Positions 22,130 to 29,228 of a stretch of DNA of 53,714 bases are shown one piece after another. Position numbers and translations under genes: made by a program. The notes under the pieces were generated by a model. It saw only the letters and a list, made by a program, of their open reading frames with translations, searched no databases and was not told the origin of the DNA. The stretch is from assembly GCA_013287275.1 (NCBI GenBank), contig JABDED010000013.1, forward strand, positions 1 to 53,714. Reading direction: 5' to 3'. This DNA comes from Betaproteobacteria bacterium. Lineage in GTDB: Bacteria; Pseudomonadota; Gammaproteobacteria; Burkholderiales; Burkholderiaceae_D. Positions within the stretch are counted from its first letter, which is position 1; every line of letters begins with the position of its first letter.

Positions 22130-22226
22130 TGCAATAGCCCTAGGTTAGGCCCGGAACTGGCAACAAGGCAGATGTGACATCATCGGCAACGGCAACGAGA
22201 GAATTGCTTGCCACTGCTGTCCACAC

Positions 22227-24047
22227 TCAGGGAGTGCCGCCCTGGCCGGCAAAATCGTGCGCCAGGGCGACGGTTTTCTTGCTCGCCAGTTGCACTTCTG
22301 TCTGGAAGTCCGGGAAATTCGGATTCACAATTTTAACCTGATACTTGCCTGGAGGTAACTGCAGTTTTTTCAACGGCGGGCTGACGCCCTTGTTGACGCC
22401 GTTAATATACAGGGTGCCCCAGGGTTTGACGTTGAGTGTGACCGAGCCCATGGGCACCACAGCTTCCGCCTTGCTGGCGCCGCCGGCCGCAGCATCGGCC
22501 AACACGGTTTCATTTTTATCCAGCGTAGTGGCGATCTGCGATGCGGTGCTGGCCGACGTTGCTGCCGGAAGGCTGGCTACAGTAGGCTTGGCATCCGAAG
22601 GCGGGCTGAGTTGCGCGACCGGCTGGCCGGTATCCGGTGACGATGTGGCGGGCGATGCAATAGTGGGAGCAGCGGCCACAGTGCTGGCCGGGGTTGCAGC
22701 CCCTGCAGCCGCAGGAGCGCTGGCAGTATTGGCCGTCACCGGGGCCGGCTTGCTGCCGCTGGTCCAGAGCCAGATGCCTGCCGCGGCGAAGGCCAGCACT
22801 GCTGCAGCCAGGGTATGGTCCCAGCGCCAGCGCCAGCCGGTTTTTTTCGGGGTGATAGTGATAGAGGCATCGGCATTTGCAGCTGCGGGCTTTTTCGCGG
22901 ATGCCGGGGATTTCTTTGATGCCGGCGGCGCTGCCAGCACGGTCCTGTCTTCCGACAATTCATTGGCGCTGATCGGCGGCTGGCCGCCTTCCTTCTGCTG
23001 TGGCGGAAGGCCTTGCGGGTTGCCCGGCGTAGCGCGCGCGGTGAATTGCGGAGGTATCTTGGCATGCAGTTGCTGCGCCGGCTTGGGCGCGGCTTCCAGA
23101 CCCAGCAATATGCGGAACTGGGCCATCGATTGCGGCCTGGCTTCAGGCAGCACGCCCATGCCCTGGTCTATCGCCGCCAGGAAGGCGGGGCTATAACCGG
23201 GCGGCGCCAGGTCTTGCAAGCGCTGTATCGGATCCTTGATCATGCGGGTGACCGAGCTTGGCGGCGATTTCCCGGTGATGGCGCTGTACACCACGGCGCA
23301 CAAGGCGTAGATATCGGTCCACTGGCCCTGGATCAGGTTGGCGTCGTCGGCATATTGCTCGACCGGCGCAAAGCTGGGTTTCAGGATCACGGTCAGGTCT
23401 TGCGGCGTACCGCCTATCACCTGGCGCGCAGCGCCGAAATCCAGCAGTACCGGCACCCCATTGCGCTGGAGCATGATGTTTTCCGGCGAGATATCGCGGT
23501 GCAGGATCTGCGCGCTATACAGGGTTTCCAGCGCCCCGATGATGGCGCGCAGCAGATTGGTCAGCCAGGCTTCGTTGATGATTTCCGGGTGGTGTTCCGC
23601 GATGTACTTCAGCGTATGGCCGTCGTAATACTGCATCGCCATGTAGGCAGTCTTGTTCTGTTTCCAGAAGCGGTACACCTTTACCAGCGACGGATGGTCA
23701 AACTGGGCCAGCAGGCGCGCCTCGTTGATATAACTTTCCAGCCCGGTACCGAAAGCTTCGGTGTGCTTGGTCGAGCGTATCACCACGCTGTCATCCGGCC
23801 CGCGTCCTGCCAGCGCGACCGGCATGTATTCCTTGATCGCAACGGTGCGCTGCAAGCTGTGGTCAAAAGCCAGGTAGACTATGCCGAAGCCGCCTTCGCC
23901 GATGATGCCGGTGATCTCGAAATCCCCCAGGCGCGTGCCCACGGGCAGGCAATTTTCCGAGCCTGCATGCGCGGCAACGGCAGCTTCTGCCTGCCGTGTG
24001 TCAAGGCGCGTCATATCATCGTCCTGGTCGGGGGCGGGTGTATTCAT
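22227..24047 (-). CDS. PpkA-like Ser/Thr protein kinase with C-terminal PEGA domain
   Basis: A 606-residue membrane-anchored kinase. The kinase domain (about 42-310) is complete: glycine loop IIGEGGFGIVYLAF, ATP Lys in VAIKEYMP, catalytic HRDISPENIML, and DFGAAR in place of DFG. PSFAPVEQYAD and WTDIYALCAVVY are typical of T6SS-associated and related bacterial kinases. A Pro/Ala-rich juxtamembrane region, one TM helix (about 413-432), an Ala/Thr/Pro-rich linker and a PEGA domain (about 535-602, LYINGVNKGVSPP) follow, so the PEGA part should be periplasmic. It lies next to a PppA-like phosphatase and a TagH C-domain protein, hence the PpkA assignment. No ribosome site is visible: the ATG is preceded by an 8-bp tandem repeat. 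Confidence 0.85.
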   Translation of the reverse strand: MNTPAPDQDDDMTRLDTRQAEAAVAAHAGSENCLPVGTRLGDFEITGIIGEGGFGIVYLAFDHSLQRTVAIKEYMPVALAGRGPDDSVVIRSTKHTEAFGTGLESYINEARLLAQFDHPSLVKVYRFWKQNKTAYMAMQYYDGHTLKYIAEHHPEIINEAWLTNLLRAIIGALETLYSAQILHRDISPENIMLQRNGVPVLLDFGAARQVIGGTPQDLTVILKPSFAPVEQYADDANLIQGQWTDIYALCAVVYSAITGKSPPSSVTRMIKDPIQRLQDLAPPGYSPAFLAAIDQGMGVLPEARPQSMAQFRILLGLEAAPKPAQQLHAKIPPQFTARATPGNPQGLPPQQKEGGQPPISANELSEDRTVLAAPPASKKSPASAKKPAAANADASITITPKKTGWRWRWDHTLAAAVLAFAAAGIWLWTSGSKPAPVTANTASAPAAAGAATPASTVAAAPTIASPATSSPDTGQPVAQLSPPSDAKPTVASLPAATSASTASQIATTLDKNETVLADAAAGGASKAEAVVPMGSVTLNVKPWGTLYINGVNKGVSPPLKKLQLPPGKYQVKIVNPNFPDFQTEVQLASKKTVALAHDFAGQGGTP

Positions 24048-24070
24048 TGATCTATTGATCTATTGATCTG
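24048..24070 (-). repeat. Three 8-bp tandem repeats just before the kinase start
   Basis: On + the unit TTGATCTA occurs three times in a row (24047-24070, last base G instead of A), so its first base is also the A of the kinase ATG. On the coding strand it reads as TAGATCAA units running into the ATG, where a ribosome site would be expected. Copy-number change by slippage would alter the leader, not the frame. Confidence 0.85.
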
Positions 24071-24123
24071 TTAGAAGGTTTAGAGTTGCTATCATACAGT
24101 GTGTCGTCGCCAAACCGGCGGCA

Positions 24124-24909
24124 TTAAGCCGCCGGAATGCTGATCCAGAGTGCAAAAGCTGTTGTATTGTCGCGAACCGCGCTGGATTGCGCAAATCGCC
24201 GGTTGGCAACGGCCTGCATGGCGGTCAGCCAGGCATCCACCGATGCCGCCCTGGCCAGTTCGGCCTCCATTTCGCTCTCCCGCACCCATTCCCACAGGCC
24301 ATCGCTACATAATAAAAAAGCATCGCCTGGCTGCAGCGGCACGCCATGCTCGGTCACTTCCACCGGCGTGTCGTCGCTCGCCCCCAGTGCCGCAAACAGC
24401 ACATTGCGCTGCGGATGGCTGCGGGCCTGCTCGCTGGTGCAGTATCCGGCATCGACGAACTGTTGCACCAGCCTATGGTCCTTGGTCGCGGCGGCTATCT
24501 TGTGCTGCCTGAAAAAATAGATGCGCGTGTCGCCCAGATGGGCCCATAGCGCCGCCGCCTGCCGCCTGTCTATCAGCAGGGCGGCGACGGTGCTGCTCAT
24601 TTCATGCAAGGCCGGCTGCGCCAGTCGCGCATTGCTGATCTGGGCGTCGGCAGTCTCCACGCAATAGCGCAGCGCCGCGGCAGAGAATCCCGGATCGGCA
24701 GCAAATGCTGTAATCAGCCCCTGGGTTGCCAGGCCTGACGCTACCTCGCCGCCCGCGTGCCCGCCCGCGCCGTCTGCGACCACATAGCAGGCCAAGGCGC
24801 CCTGTTGCGCGCTGAGCAGCGCATCCTGGTTGGATGTCCTGCCGCCGATCTCGCAGACCTGAGCCGATTGCAACAGCAGCAAGCCGCTATCGGCGGCCTC
24901 ATTGATCAC
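24124..24909 (-). CDS. pppA: PppA-like PP2C-family Ser/Thr phosphatase
   Basis: A 261-residue metal-dependent phosphatase expected to reverse the kinase. Motifs: CEIGGRTSNQDALL (Asp for metal), VVADGAGGHAGGEVAS (the DGxGGH core), ALWAHLGDTRIYFFR, and DAFLLCSDGLWEWV, then a C-terminal NTTAFALW. The frame extends to an ATG at 24948, but a GTG at 24909 has GAGG about 5 bases in front and overlaps the upstream gene by 11 bp; I prefer it. In Pseudomonas the PppA/PpkA pair sets T6SS activity through phosphorylation of the FHA protein. Here the phosphatase lies between the TagH C-domain gene and the kinase. The start choice is uncertain. Confidence 0.88.
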   Translation of the reverse strand: MINEAADSGLLLLQSAQVCEIGGRTSNQDALLSAQQGALACYVVADGAGGHAGGEVASGLATQGLITAFAADPGFSAAALRYCVETADAQISNARLAQPALHEMSSTVAALLIDRRQAAALWAHLGDTRIYFFRQHKIAAATKDHRLVQQFVDAGYCTSEQARSHPQRNVLFAALGASDDTPVEVTEHGVPLQPGDAFLLCSDGLWEWVRESEMEAELARAASVDAWLTAMQAVANRRFAQSSAVRDNTTAFALWISIPAA

Positions 24910-25564
24910 TGTCGGCCTCGTCTTCGCAACGAGTGATTTCAGCCTCATAAGCGGTCAGGAAGGCGTTGCCGAACGGTGCCTGCACTTCTTGCAAGACCTC
25001 GCGCCTGACGGCCTGGAATCTTTCCACCTGCTTGTCCCACATCCTGGCTTTGCGCAGCATGGGCAGCAAGTTTTCCAGAGAGCCGTCCGGCGGCGTCTTC
25101 TGGATGACTATTTCGGGATTATAGCGCTCCATCATGTCCAGCAAGGCCGCCTGCATACCGGCGATCAGCGCGCTCTGGTGTGCGTGCATATCCAGAAAGG
25201 CTTCCTGCATGGCCGATACCGGATCCATGAAACCCGGCATTTTCTTGCGCAGCATCTGCAGCATGATGGTGTCGGAATCTTGCAAAAACTTGAGCGGATT
25301 ATTGTTGCGGCGTACCACCATGGTCATGTCCGCATTCACTTCGCGTTTGACCTGGGTGCGCCGCGACAGCAGGCCATGCGTGCCATGCACCGACGCCGCC
25401 AGCAGTTTCCCCAGCATTTCCATCAGTTCCGGGGTCAGTTTGGAGCCGGGCCCCAGGCCTATGGAATTATTTCCTAGACCCGCCCCGCGCAGGAAGGCAT
25501 CCAGTAGTTCCTGGTTGCTGGCTTCGTCTGTCTCTGCAGGTTCAAGCGAGTTGTGGGTGGACAT
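24899..25564 (-). CDS. Free-standing T6SS FHA-protein (TagH) C-terminal domain, no FHA
   Basis: A 221-residue protein matching the C-terminal domain of the T6SS-associated FHA protein TagH/Fha. Typical blocks: LLDAFLRGAGLG, LTPELMEMLGKLLAASVHGT, LLSRRTQVKREVNAD, the NNPLKFLQDS block, MPGFMDPVSAMQEAFLDM and HQSALIAGMQAALLDMMERY. Full TagH proteins carry an N-terminal FHA domain for phosphothreonine; this one begins MSTHNSLEPAETDEASNQEL and has none. The start is firm: GGAGAA stands 7 bases before the ATG at 25564, and no FHA-like frame exists upstream. The first gene of a TagH-PppA-PpkA-TssQ unit. Function without FHA is unknown. Confidence 0.82.
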   Translation of the reverse strand: MSTHNSLEPAETDEASNQELLDAFLRGAGLGNNSIGLGPGSKLTPELMEMLGKLLAASVHGTHGLLSRRTQVKREVNADMTMVVRRNNNPLKFLQDSDTIMLQMLRKKMPGFMDPVSAMQEAFLDMHAHQSALIAGMQAALLDMMERYNPEIVIQKTPPDGSLENLLPMLRKARMWDKQVERFQAVRREVLQEVQAPFGNAFLTAYEAEITRCEDEADSDQ

Positions 25565-25617
25565 GTAAAGCTTCTCCTGGATTGATCGCAGCGTCATCGC
25601 CTGGCTGTTGAGGTGTG

Positions 25618-25642
25618 GTTTAGCCCTAAACACTAGCCTAGT
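25618..25642. repeat. Two adjacent inverted repeats upstream of the TagH-domain gene
   Basis: GTTTAG-CC-CTAAAC (25618-25631) is directly followed by ACTAG-C-CTAGT (25632-25642); both are perfect. They lie 54-78 bases before the start at 25564. The loops are too short for stable hairpins, so protein binding is more likely than RNA structure. An imperfect longer pair TTACAAC/GTTGTAA (25679 and 25704) stands further out. Confidence 0.7.
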
Positions 25643-25833
25643 TTGTTCTGTGTAGCAACAAGCTCAGAAATTTCTTTGTTACAACTTGTTTTATTTGCAG
25701 GTGGTTGTAAAAATAATACCAAAATCACGCCTGGAATAGGCATACTCCGCTCCCGGACCTCGTCCCAGATGTTGTGCAATTTTCCGCCGCCCGTAAACAT
25801 TTTGCTGAAACACGATACATAAAAGGAAGAGTA

Positions 25834-26346
25834 ATGAAGCGCCTGATCACTTTCGCCGCCGCGATGATATTTAGCCTCGGCGCCCATGCCGCGACCCCCA
25901 GCACGGAATCCCTGGAAAAGCTGCTGGCCGTAACCCACGTAGAAAAATTGCTGGATGCGGTGCGCCCGCAGGTGCAGGCCACGACCAAACTCATGATGGA
26001 CCAGGCACTGCAAGGCACGACGGTAAGCCCGCAAGAACAGAAAATCCTGGATGATTTCAGGGCAAAAGCCGCCGCCATCACCGACGAAGAAATGAGCATG
26101 GACAAAATGAAGCCCATGTATATACGGATCTACAGCGCCAGCCTGACCCAGGAAGACGTCGACGGCCTGATCGCCTTTTATGAAAGCCCGACCGGGCAAG
26201 TGGTAATCAACAAGATGCCGCTGATCATGCAGGCCATCATGGGTGAATTGCCCAAGCTCATGGCCCCGATGTCGAAAAAAATGCAGCAGGCCGGCAAGGA
26301 AATGCAGGAGCAGCTGGAGGCCCTGAAAAGGAAAAAGGCGCAATAA
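25834..26346 (+). CDS. DUF2059 family exported protein
   Basis: A 170-residue protein with signal peptide MKRLITFAAAMIFSLGAHAA (cleavage after AHA). The C-terminal half has the DUF2059 pattern: MDKMKPMYIRIYSASLTQED, then VDGLIAFYESPTGQ and VVINKMPLI. It ends in a charged, Lys-rich helix (EMQEQLEALKRKKAQ). The upstream extension of the frame to 25774 lacks a ribosome site, while ATG 25834 has AAAAGGAAGAG, so this start is chosen. It is expected to be periplasmic; the function of DUF2059 is unknown. It diverges from the TagH-domain gene. The 246 bp to the next gene contain a GC-rich imperfect hairpin near 26367-26407 and nothing else I can name. Confidence 0.88.
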   Translation: MKRLITFAAAMIFSLGAHAATPSTESLEKLLAVTHVEKLLDAVRPQVQATTKLMMDQALQGTTVSPQEQKILDDFRAKAAAITDEEMSMDKMKPMYIRIYSASLTQEDVDGLIAFYESPTGQVVINKMPLIMQAIMGELPKLMAPMSKKMQQAGKEMQEQLEALKRKKAQ

Positions 26347-26592
26347 GCAGGCTGGCAGCGAATTCTTTCCCCGGCCTGGCGCCGGTCAAACCCGGGTAGG
26401 CGGGGAAGGGAAAAGCGCAGCCTGTCGCAAACGCAGGGAATAGGCCGGACCGGGCAGTGAACCCGCTTGTGGTTTGGCGGCATTCACCCCTACACTATGC
26501 CAGCCGGGCAAGATGTTGAGCATCCTTGCCGTCAGATGAATAAGTATTGCAAAGCATTGCACATATCCGCGGACAGAACCTAACGGGCCAAC

Positions 26593-27192
26593 ATGATTCC
26601 TCTATCGATTGATGCTGATATTTCCAAAATTGCAGCCGGCCAGGCAAGACGGCACGCTGTAGCAAGCCTGGTAAAAACGATGCTGTTCATGGCGGCGCTG
26701 TCATTTCCGGCCGCACATGCAGCGGTTGCGGCAAAAGACAAAGACGCCAAGTCGAATGTAGACACCGATTCCATCATTAGCACCATCAGTGCATCGGAGC
26801 GCACCCGGCCTTTCCCGGTAGGTGAAAAAACCGCCTATTTCGTCAACATCAAGGACGGCGACCAAGTCAAGCCGCCGTTCCGGGTCGCCTTTGCCGTCAC
26901 AGGCATGGGAGTCGCCCCTGTGGTCGCCGGCAGCATCCCGAACACCGGCCACCACCACATCCTGATCGACATGCCCATGCCGGCCGACATCAAGGCGCCT
27001 ATCCCCTTCGACAAACCGAACGAATACGCGCACCAGCACTACAAGCACTTCGGCAGCGGCGAAACAGAAACCCTGCTGGATCTGCCGCCCGGCAAGCACA
27101 CGCTGCGCCTGCTGTTTGCCGACCACAAGCACGTGCCTTATTACATCTCCAGCAAGGAGATCAGTATCGTGGTATTGGACAAGACCAGGTAA
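26593..27192 (+). CDS. DUF4399 family exported protein
   Basis: A 199-residue protein. An N-terminal polar stretch precedes a hydrophobic segment (VKTMLFMAALSFPAAHAA) that looks like a signal peptide, so the start may lie downstream of 26593; no good ribosome site distinguishes them. The DUF4399 core is clear: YFVNIKDGDQVKPPFRVAF, the histidine cluster IPNTGHHHILIDM, HQHYKHFGSGETET and LPPGKHTLRLLFADHKH. The histidines suggest a metal site, but this is inference. Domain order is often repeated twice in relatives; here it occurs once. It lies 45 bp ahead of tRNA-Gly. Confidence 0.85.
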   Translation: MIPLSIDADISKIAAGQARRHAVASLVKTMLFMAALSFPAAHAAVAAKDKDAKSNVDTDSIISTISASERTRPFPVGEKTAYFVNIKDGDQVKPPFRVAFAVTGMGVAPVVAGSIPNTGHHHILIDMPMPADIKAPIPFDKPNEYAHQHYKHFGSGETETLLDLPPGKHTLRLLFADHKHVPYYISSKEISIVVLDKTR

Positions 27193-27195
27193 GGG

Positions 27196-27227
27196 TTGAG
27201 TTTAGACGCGCGGAATTCGCGTAGAAT
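27196..27227 (+). promoter_or_regulatory. Weak candidate tRNA-Gly promoter
   Basis: TAGAAT (27222-27227) is a good -10 lying 10 bases before the tRNA. The best upstream box, TTGAGT (27196-27201), is 20 bp away, longer than usual. A GC-rich discriminator (ACGCGACGCG) follows, as expected for a stringently controlled stable RNA. Confidence 0.4.
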
Positions 27228-27237
27228 AGGACGCGAC

Positions 27238-27311
27238 GCGGGTGTAGCTCAATGGTAGAGCAGAAGCTTCCCAAGCTTACGACGAGGGTTCGATTCCCTT
27301 CACCCGCTCCA
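27238..27311 (+). tRNA. tRNA-Gly, anticodon CCC
   Basis: 74 nt including an encoded CCA. The acceptor pair is GCGGGTG with CACCCGC; the D arm is GCTC...GAGC; the anticodon loop TTCCCAA gives anticodon CCC; the T arm has GGTTCGATT. It closely resembles E. coli glyU. The closing pair of the anticodon stem (27-43) is G opposite A, a mismatch where E. coli has A-T; the other four pairs are Watson-Crick. Reads GGG codons. Confidence 0.95.
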
Positions 27312-27918
27312 ATCAAAAGCAGGTCGCATTCTCGCTATCAACTGACAGCAGCGAGAATTGGCGGCAGCTTATAAGCAGCCCGCGCTTGGTTACACTTTTC
27401 ATCTCCAGGCTGCACCTCCCGGCAAGGCGAGGGCCTGTGTGCATACAGGTTGCAATGCACTCGCTGGCCAACTTCCCCTTGCAAGGCATGGCAATGCGGC
27501 GTGTTGCTATTCGTCCCTGCCATGCATGCATATACCGGCGTAAGCTGCTCGACAGCGTGTTCGGGGATTGCGTGGATTTCGGTTTCTGCCCAATAGAATG
27601 AAACGCGGAAGCTGGCGCAGCAGGCGCCGCAATTTAGGCAGGGATCTCGGTTGTCGTGGGGGGATATTGTTGGTTCGACTCATGGTTTTTACAATAAAGC
27701 GGCGTGAGTGAGCCGAAATTTTACCCAAAATTGGCCCTAGCGTGCCGGCTGCGCGGCATGGCCGAATTATCTTTAAGGGGCTTGCGCTCTGTTAAAATAC
27801 CGCCTTTGCGGAATAAATATTGCCTATATCCGCTCCCGTACGCATGGACACCTTTAACGTGGTGTATTGCTGATTTGCAATCTGTCTTGCAAACCGTTCC
27901 ACTCTCAATTTTTCTAGC
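27312..27918 (+). other. Gene-poor stretch between tRNA-Gly and trmB
   Basis: 607 bases. Short overlapping frames on both strands (60-160 codons) show no signal, domain or ribosome site and look random. A sigma-70-like pair (27667-27695) and a TAAAAT box (27793-27798) could serve trmB. No terminator follows the tRNA that I can see. An unannotated small RNA cannot be excluded. Confidence 0.55.
27667..27695 (+). promoter_or_regulatory. Candidate promoter upstream of trmB
   Basis: TTGTTG (27667-27672), 17-bp spacer, TACAAT (27690-27695). The -10 matches 5 of 6, the -35 only 3 of 6. It would give a leader of about 215 nt before trmB. TAAAAT at 27793 is a nearer alternative without a -35. Confidence 0.3.
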
Positions 27919-28638
27919 ATGTCTGATAACAAACCGGCCGACGGCGCCAATAAGCCCCTGTTTTATGACCCTACCGAGCATCGCATCCGCAGTTTTGTGA
28001 CGCGTGCCGGGCGTTTGTCCATTGCACAGGGCAGGGCGATAGAAACCCTGGGGCCGACCTTTTGCATTCCTTACCAAAAGGAAAACCTGGATCTGGCCTT
28101 GCCTTTTGGCCGTAGTGCACCGACCATCCTGGAAATCGGTTTCGGCATGGGCGAGACCACGGCCAAGATCGCCGGCGGCATGCCGGACAAGAATTTCATC
28201 GGCGTGGAAGTGCATACGCCGGGCGTCGGCAGCCTGCTAAAGCTGATCGATGAGAATGGATTGCAAAACCTGCGCCTGATCCAGCATGATGCGTTTGAAG
28301 TGTTGACGCATATGATCGCGCCGGCGTCGCTGGCCGGCGTACACGTGTTTTTCCCCGACCCATGGCATAAGGCCAGGCATAACAAGCGCCGCCTGATACA
28401 GGGGCCGCTGGTGGCCTTGCTGGCTTCACGTATAGCGCCTGGCGGCTACCTGCACTGCGCGACGGATTGGGAAGAGTACGCGCAGCAGATGCTGGAAGTG
28501 CTGAGCGCGGAGCCGGCTTTGCAAAACACGGCAGGCGGCTATGCGCCGCGCCCTGATTACCGCCCCGTGACCAAGTTTGAAAACCGTGGCCTGCGCCTGG
28601 GCCACGGCGTATGGGACCTGGTGTTCAGCAAGCGCTGA
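27919..28638 (+). CDS. trmB: tRNA (guanine-N7)-methyltransferase
   Basis: Methylates G46 in the variable loop of tRNAs using SAM. The product is 239 residues, normal. SAM-binding block [15 protein letters not shown], then [15 protein letters not shown], and the TrmB signature [17 protein letters not shown]. The C-terminal [19 protein letters not shown] is also typical. The ATG has no strong ribosome site. A bidirectional terminator follows 36 bp after the stop. Identity is safe. Confidence 0.96.
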   Translation: MSDNKPADGANKPLFYDPTEHRIRSFVTRAGRLSIAQGRAIETLGPTFCIPYQKENLDLALPFGRSAPTILEIGFGMGETTAKIAGGMPDKNFIGVEVHTPGVGSLLKLIDENGLQNLRLIQHDAFEVLTHMIAPASLAGVHVFFPDPWHKARHNKRRLIQGPLVALLASRIAPGGYLHCATDWEEYAQQMLEVLSAEPALQNTAGGYAPRPDYRPVTKFENRGLRLGHGVWDLVFSKR

Positions 28639-28673
28639 CGCTGATCAAGAGGCCTGCCCGGCAAGTAAAAGAT

Positions 28674-28704
28674 AAAAACCGCGATCTGGCATCGCGGTTT
28701 TTTT
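28674..28704. terminator. Bidirectional terminator between trmB and the VOC gene
   Basis: Arms AAAAACCGCGAT (28674-28685) and ATCGCGGTTTTT (28691-28702), loop CTGGC, with T runs on either strand. It serves the convergent genes trmB (+) and the VOC protein (-). Confidence 0.9.
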
Positions 28705-28723
28705 ATGCCTGCCGCTGATGCTC

Positions 28724-29107
28724 TTACAGCGCCGGGTCGCAGGGGGCAAACACGCGCAGGCGGTGGCCGTCAGGATCGGTGGCGGTAAAGGTGTAGCCGA
28801 AATCCATCCTGACCGGCTGCTGCAAAATTTCCAGGCCGCGCTTGCTCCAGTCTGCGTGCATGGCTTTTACGGTGTCAGTGTCCGCCACCGAGAACGCCAG
28901 CTCGCCGCTGCCGCCCAGCGGGATCTTGGGGACTGCCGGTTCCACCGTATGCTTGGACCACAGGCCCAGCATTACGCCGGAATCCAGCGCAAACATCACA
29001 AAGCTGGGCGAGGATTCCATCGGTTGCCGGTCCAGCAGCGGGGCATAGAATTTGGCGCTGTGCTGCGGATTGTCGACATACAGCAAGATAAAGTTGGGAT
29101 GGGTCAT
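28724..29107 (-). CDS. VOC-family (glyoxalase/bleomycin-resistance fold) protein
   Basis: A 127-residue cytoplasmic protein of the vicinal oxygen chelate superfamily: two beta-alpha-beta-beta-beta units. N-terminal FILLYVDNPQHSAKFYAPLL is the usual first unit; the second contains ELAFSVADTD, YTFTATDPDGHRLRVF with the metal-type Asp/Glu region. Members include glyoxalase I, ring-cleaving dioxygenases and antibiotic-binding proteins; nothing here decides among them. It ends 20 bp from the shared terminator. Confidence 0.85.
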   Translation of the reverse strand: MTHPNFILLYVDNPQHSAKFYAPLLDRQPMESSPSFVMFALDSGVMLGLWSKHTVEPAVPKIPLGGSGELAFSVADTDTVKAMHADWSKRGLEILQQPVRMDFGYTFTATDPDGHRLRVFAPCDPAL

Positions 29108-29228
29108 GATGCATCTCCTGGTGAGGTCCCGGGCGCTGGATTGCGCCGGGGTGTAGGTATTCTCACTGGGGGAGATGTCAGATTCTGTCAGTAGCCGGCA
29201 TGCCCGAATAATTCATTACGGGCTTTCG

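Noticed and set aside
23013-24050. 345-codon + strand frame opposite the kinase
   Set aside because: Shadow of the kinase gene, whose domain motifs are complete on the - strand.
26367-26407. Imperfect GC-rich hairpin after the DUF2059 gene
   Set aside because: Only six clean terminal pairs, a long loop and no T run; too weak to call a terminator or REP element.
27313-28000. Small frames between tRNA-Gly and trmB
   Set aside because: They overlap each other on both strands, have no ribosome site, and the translated sequences look random.
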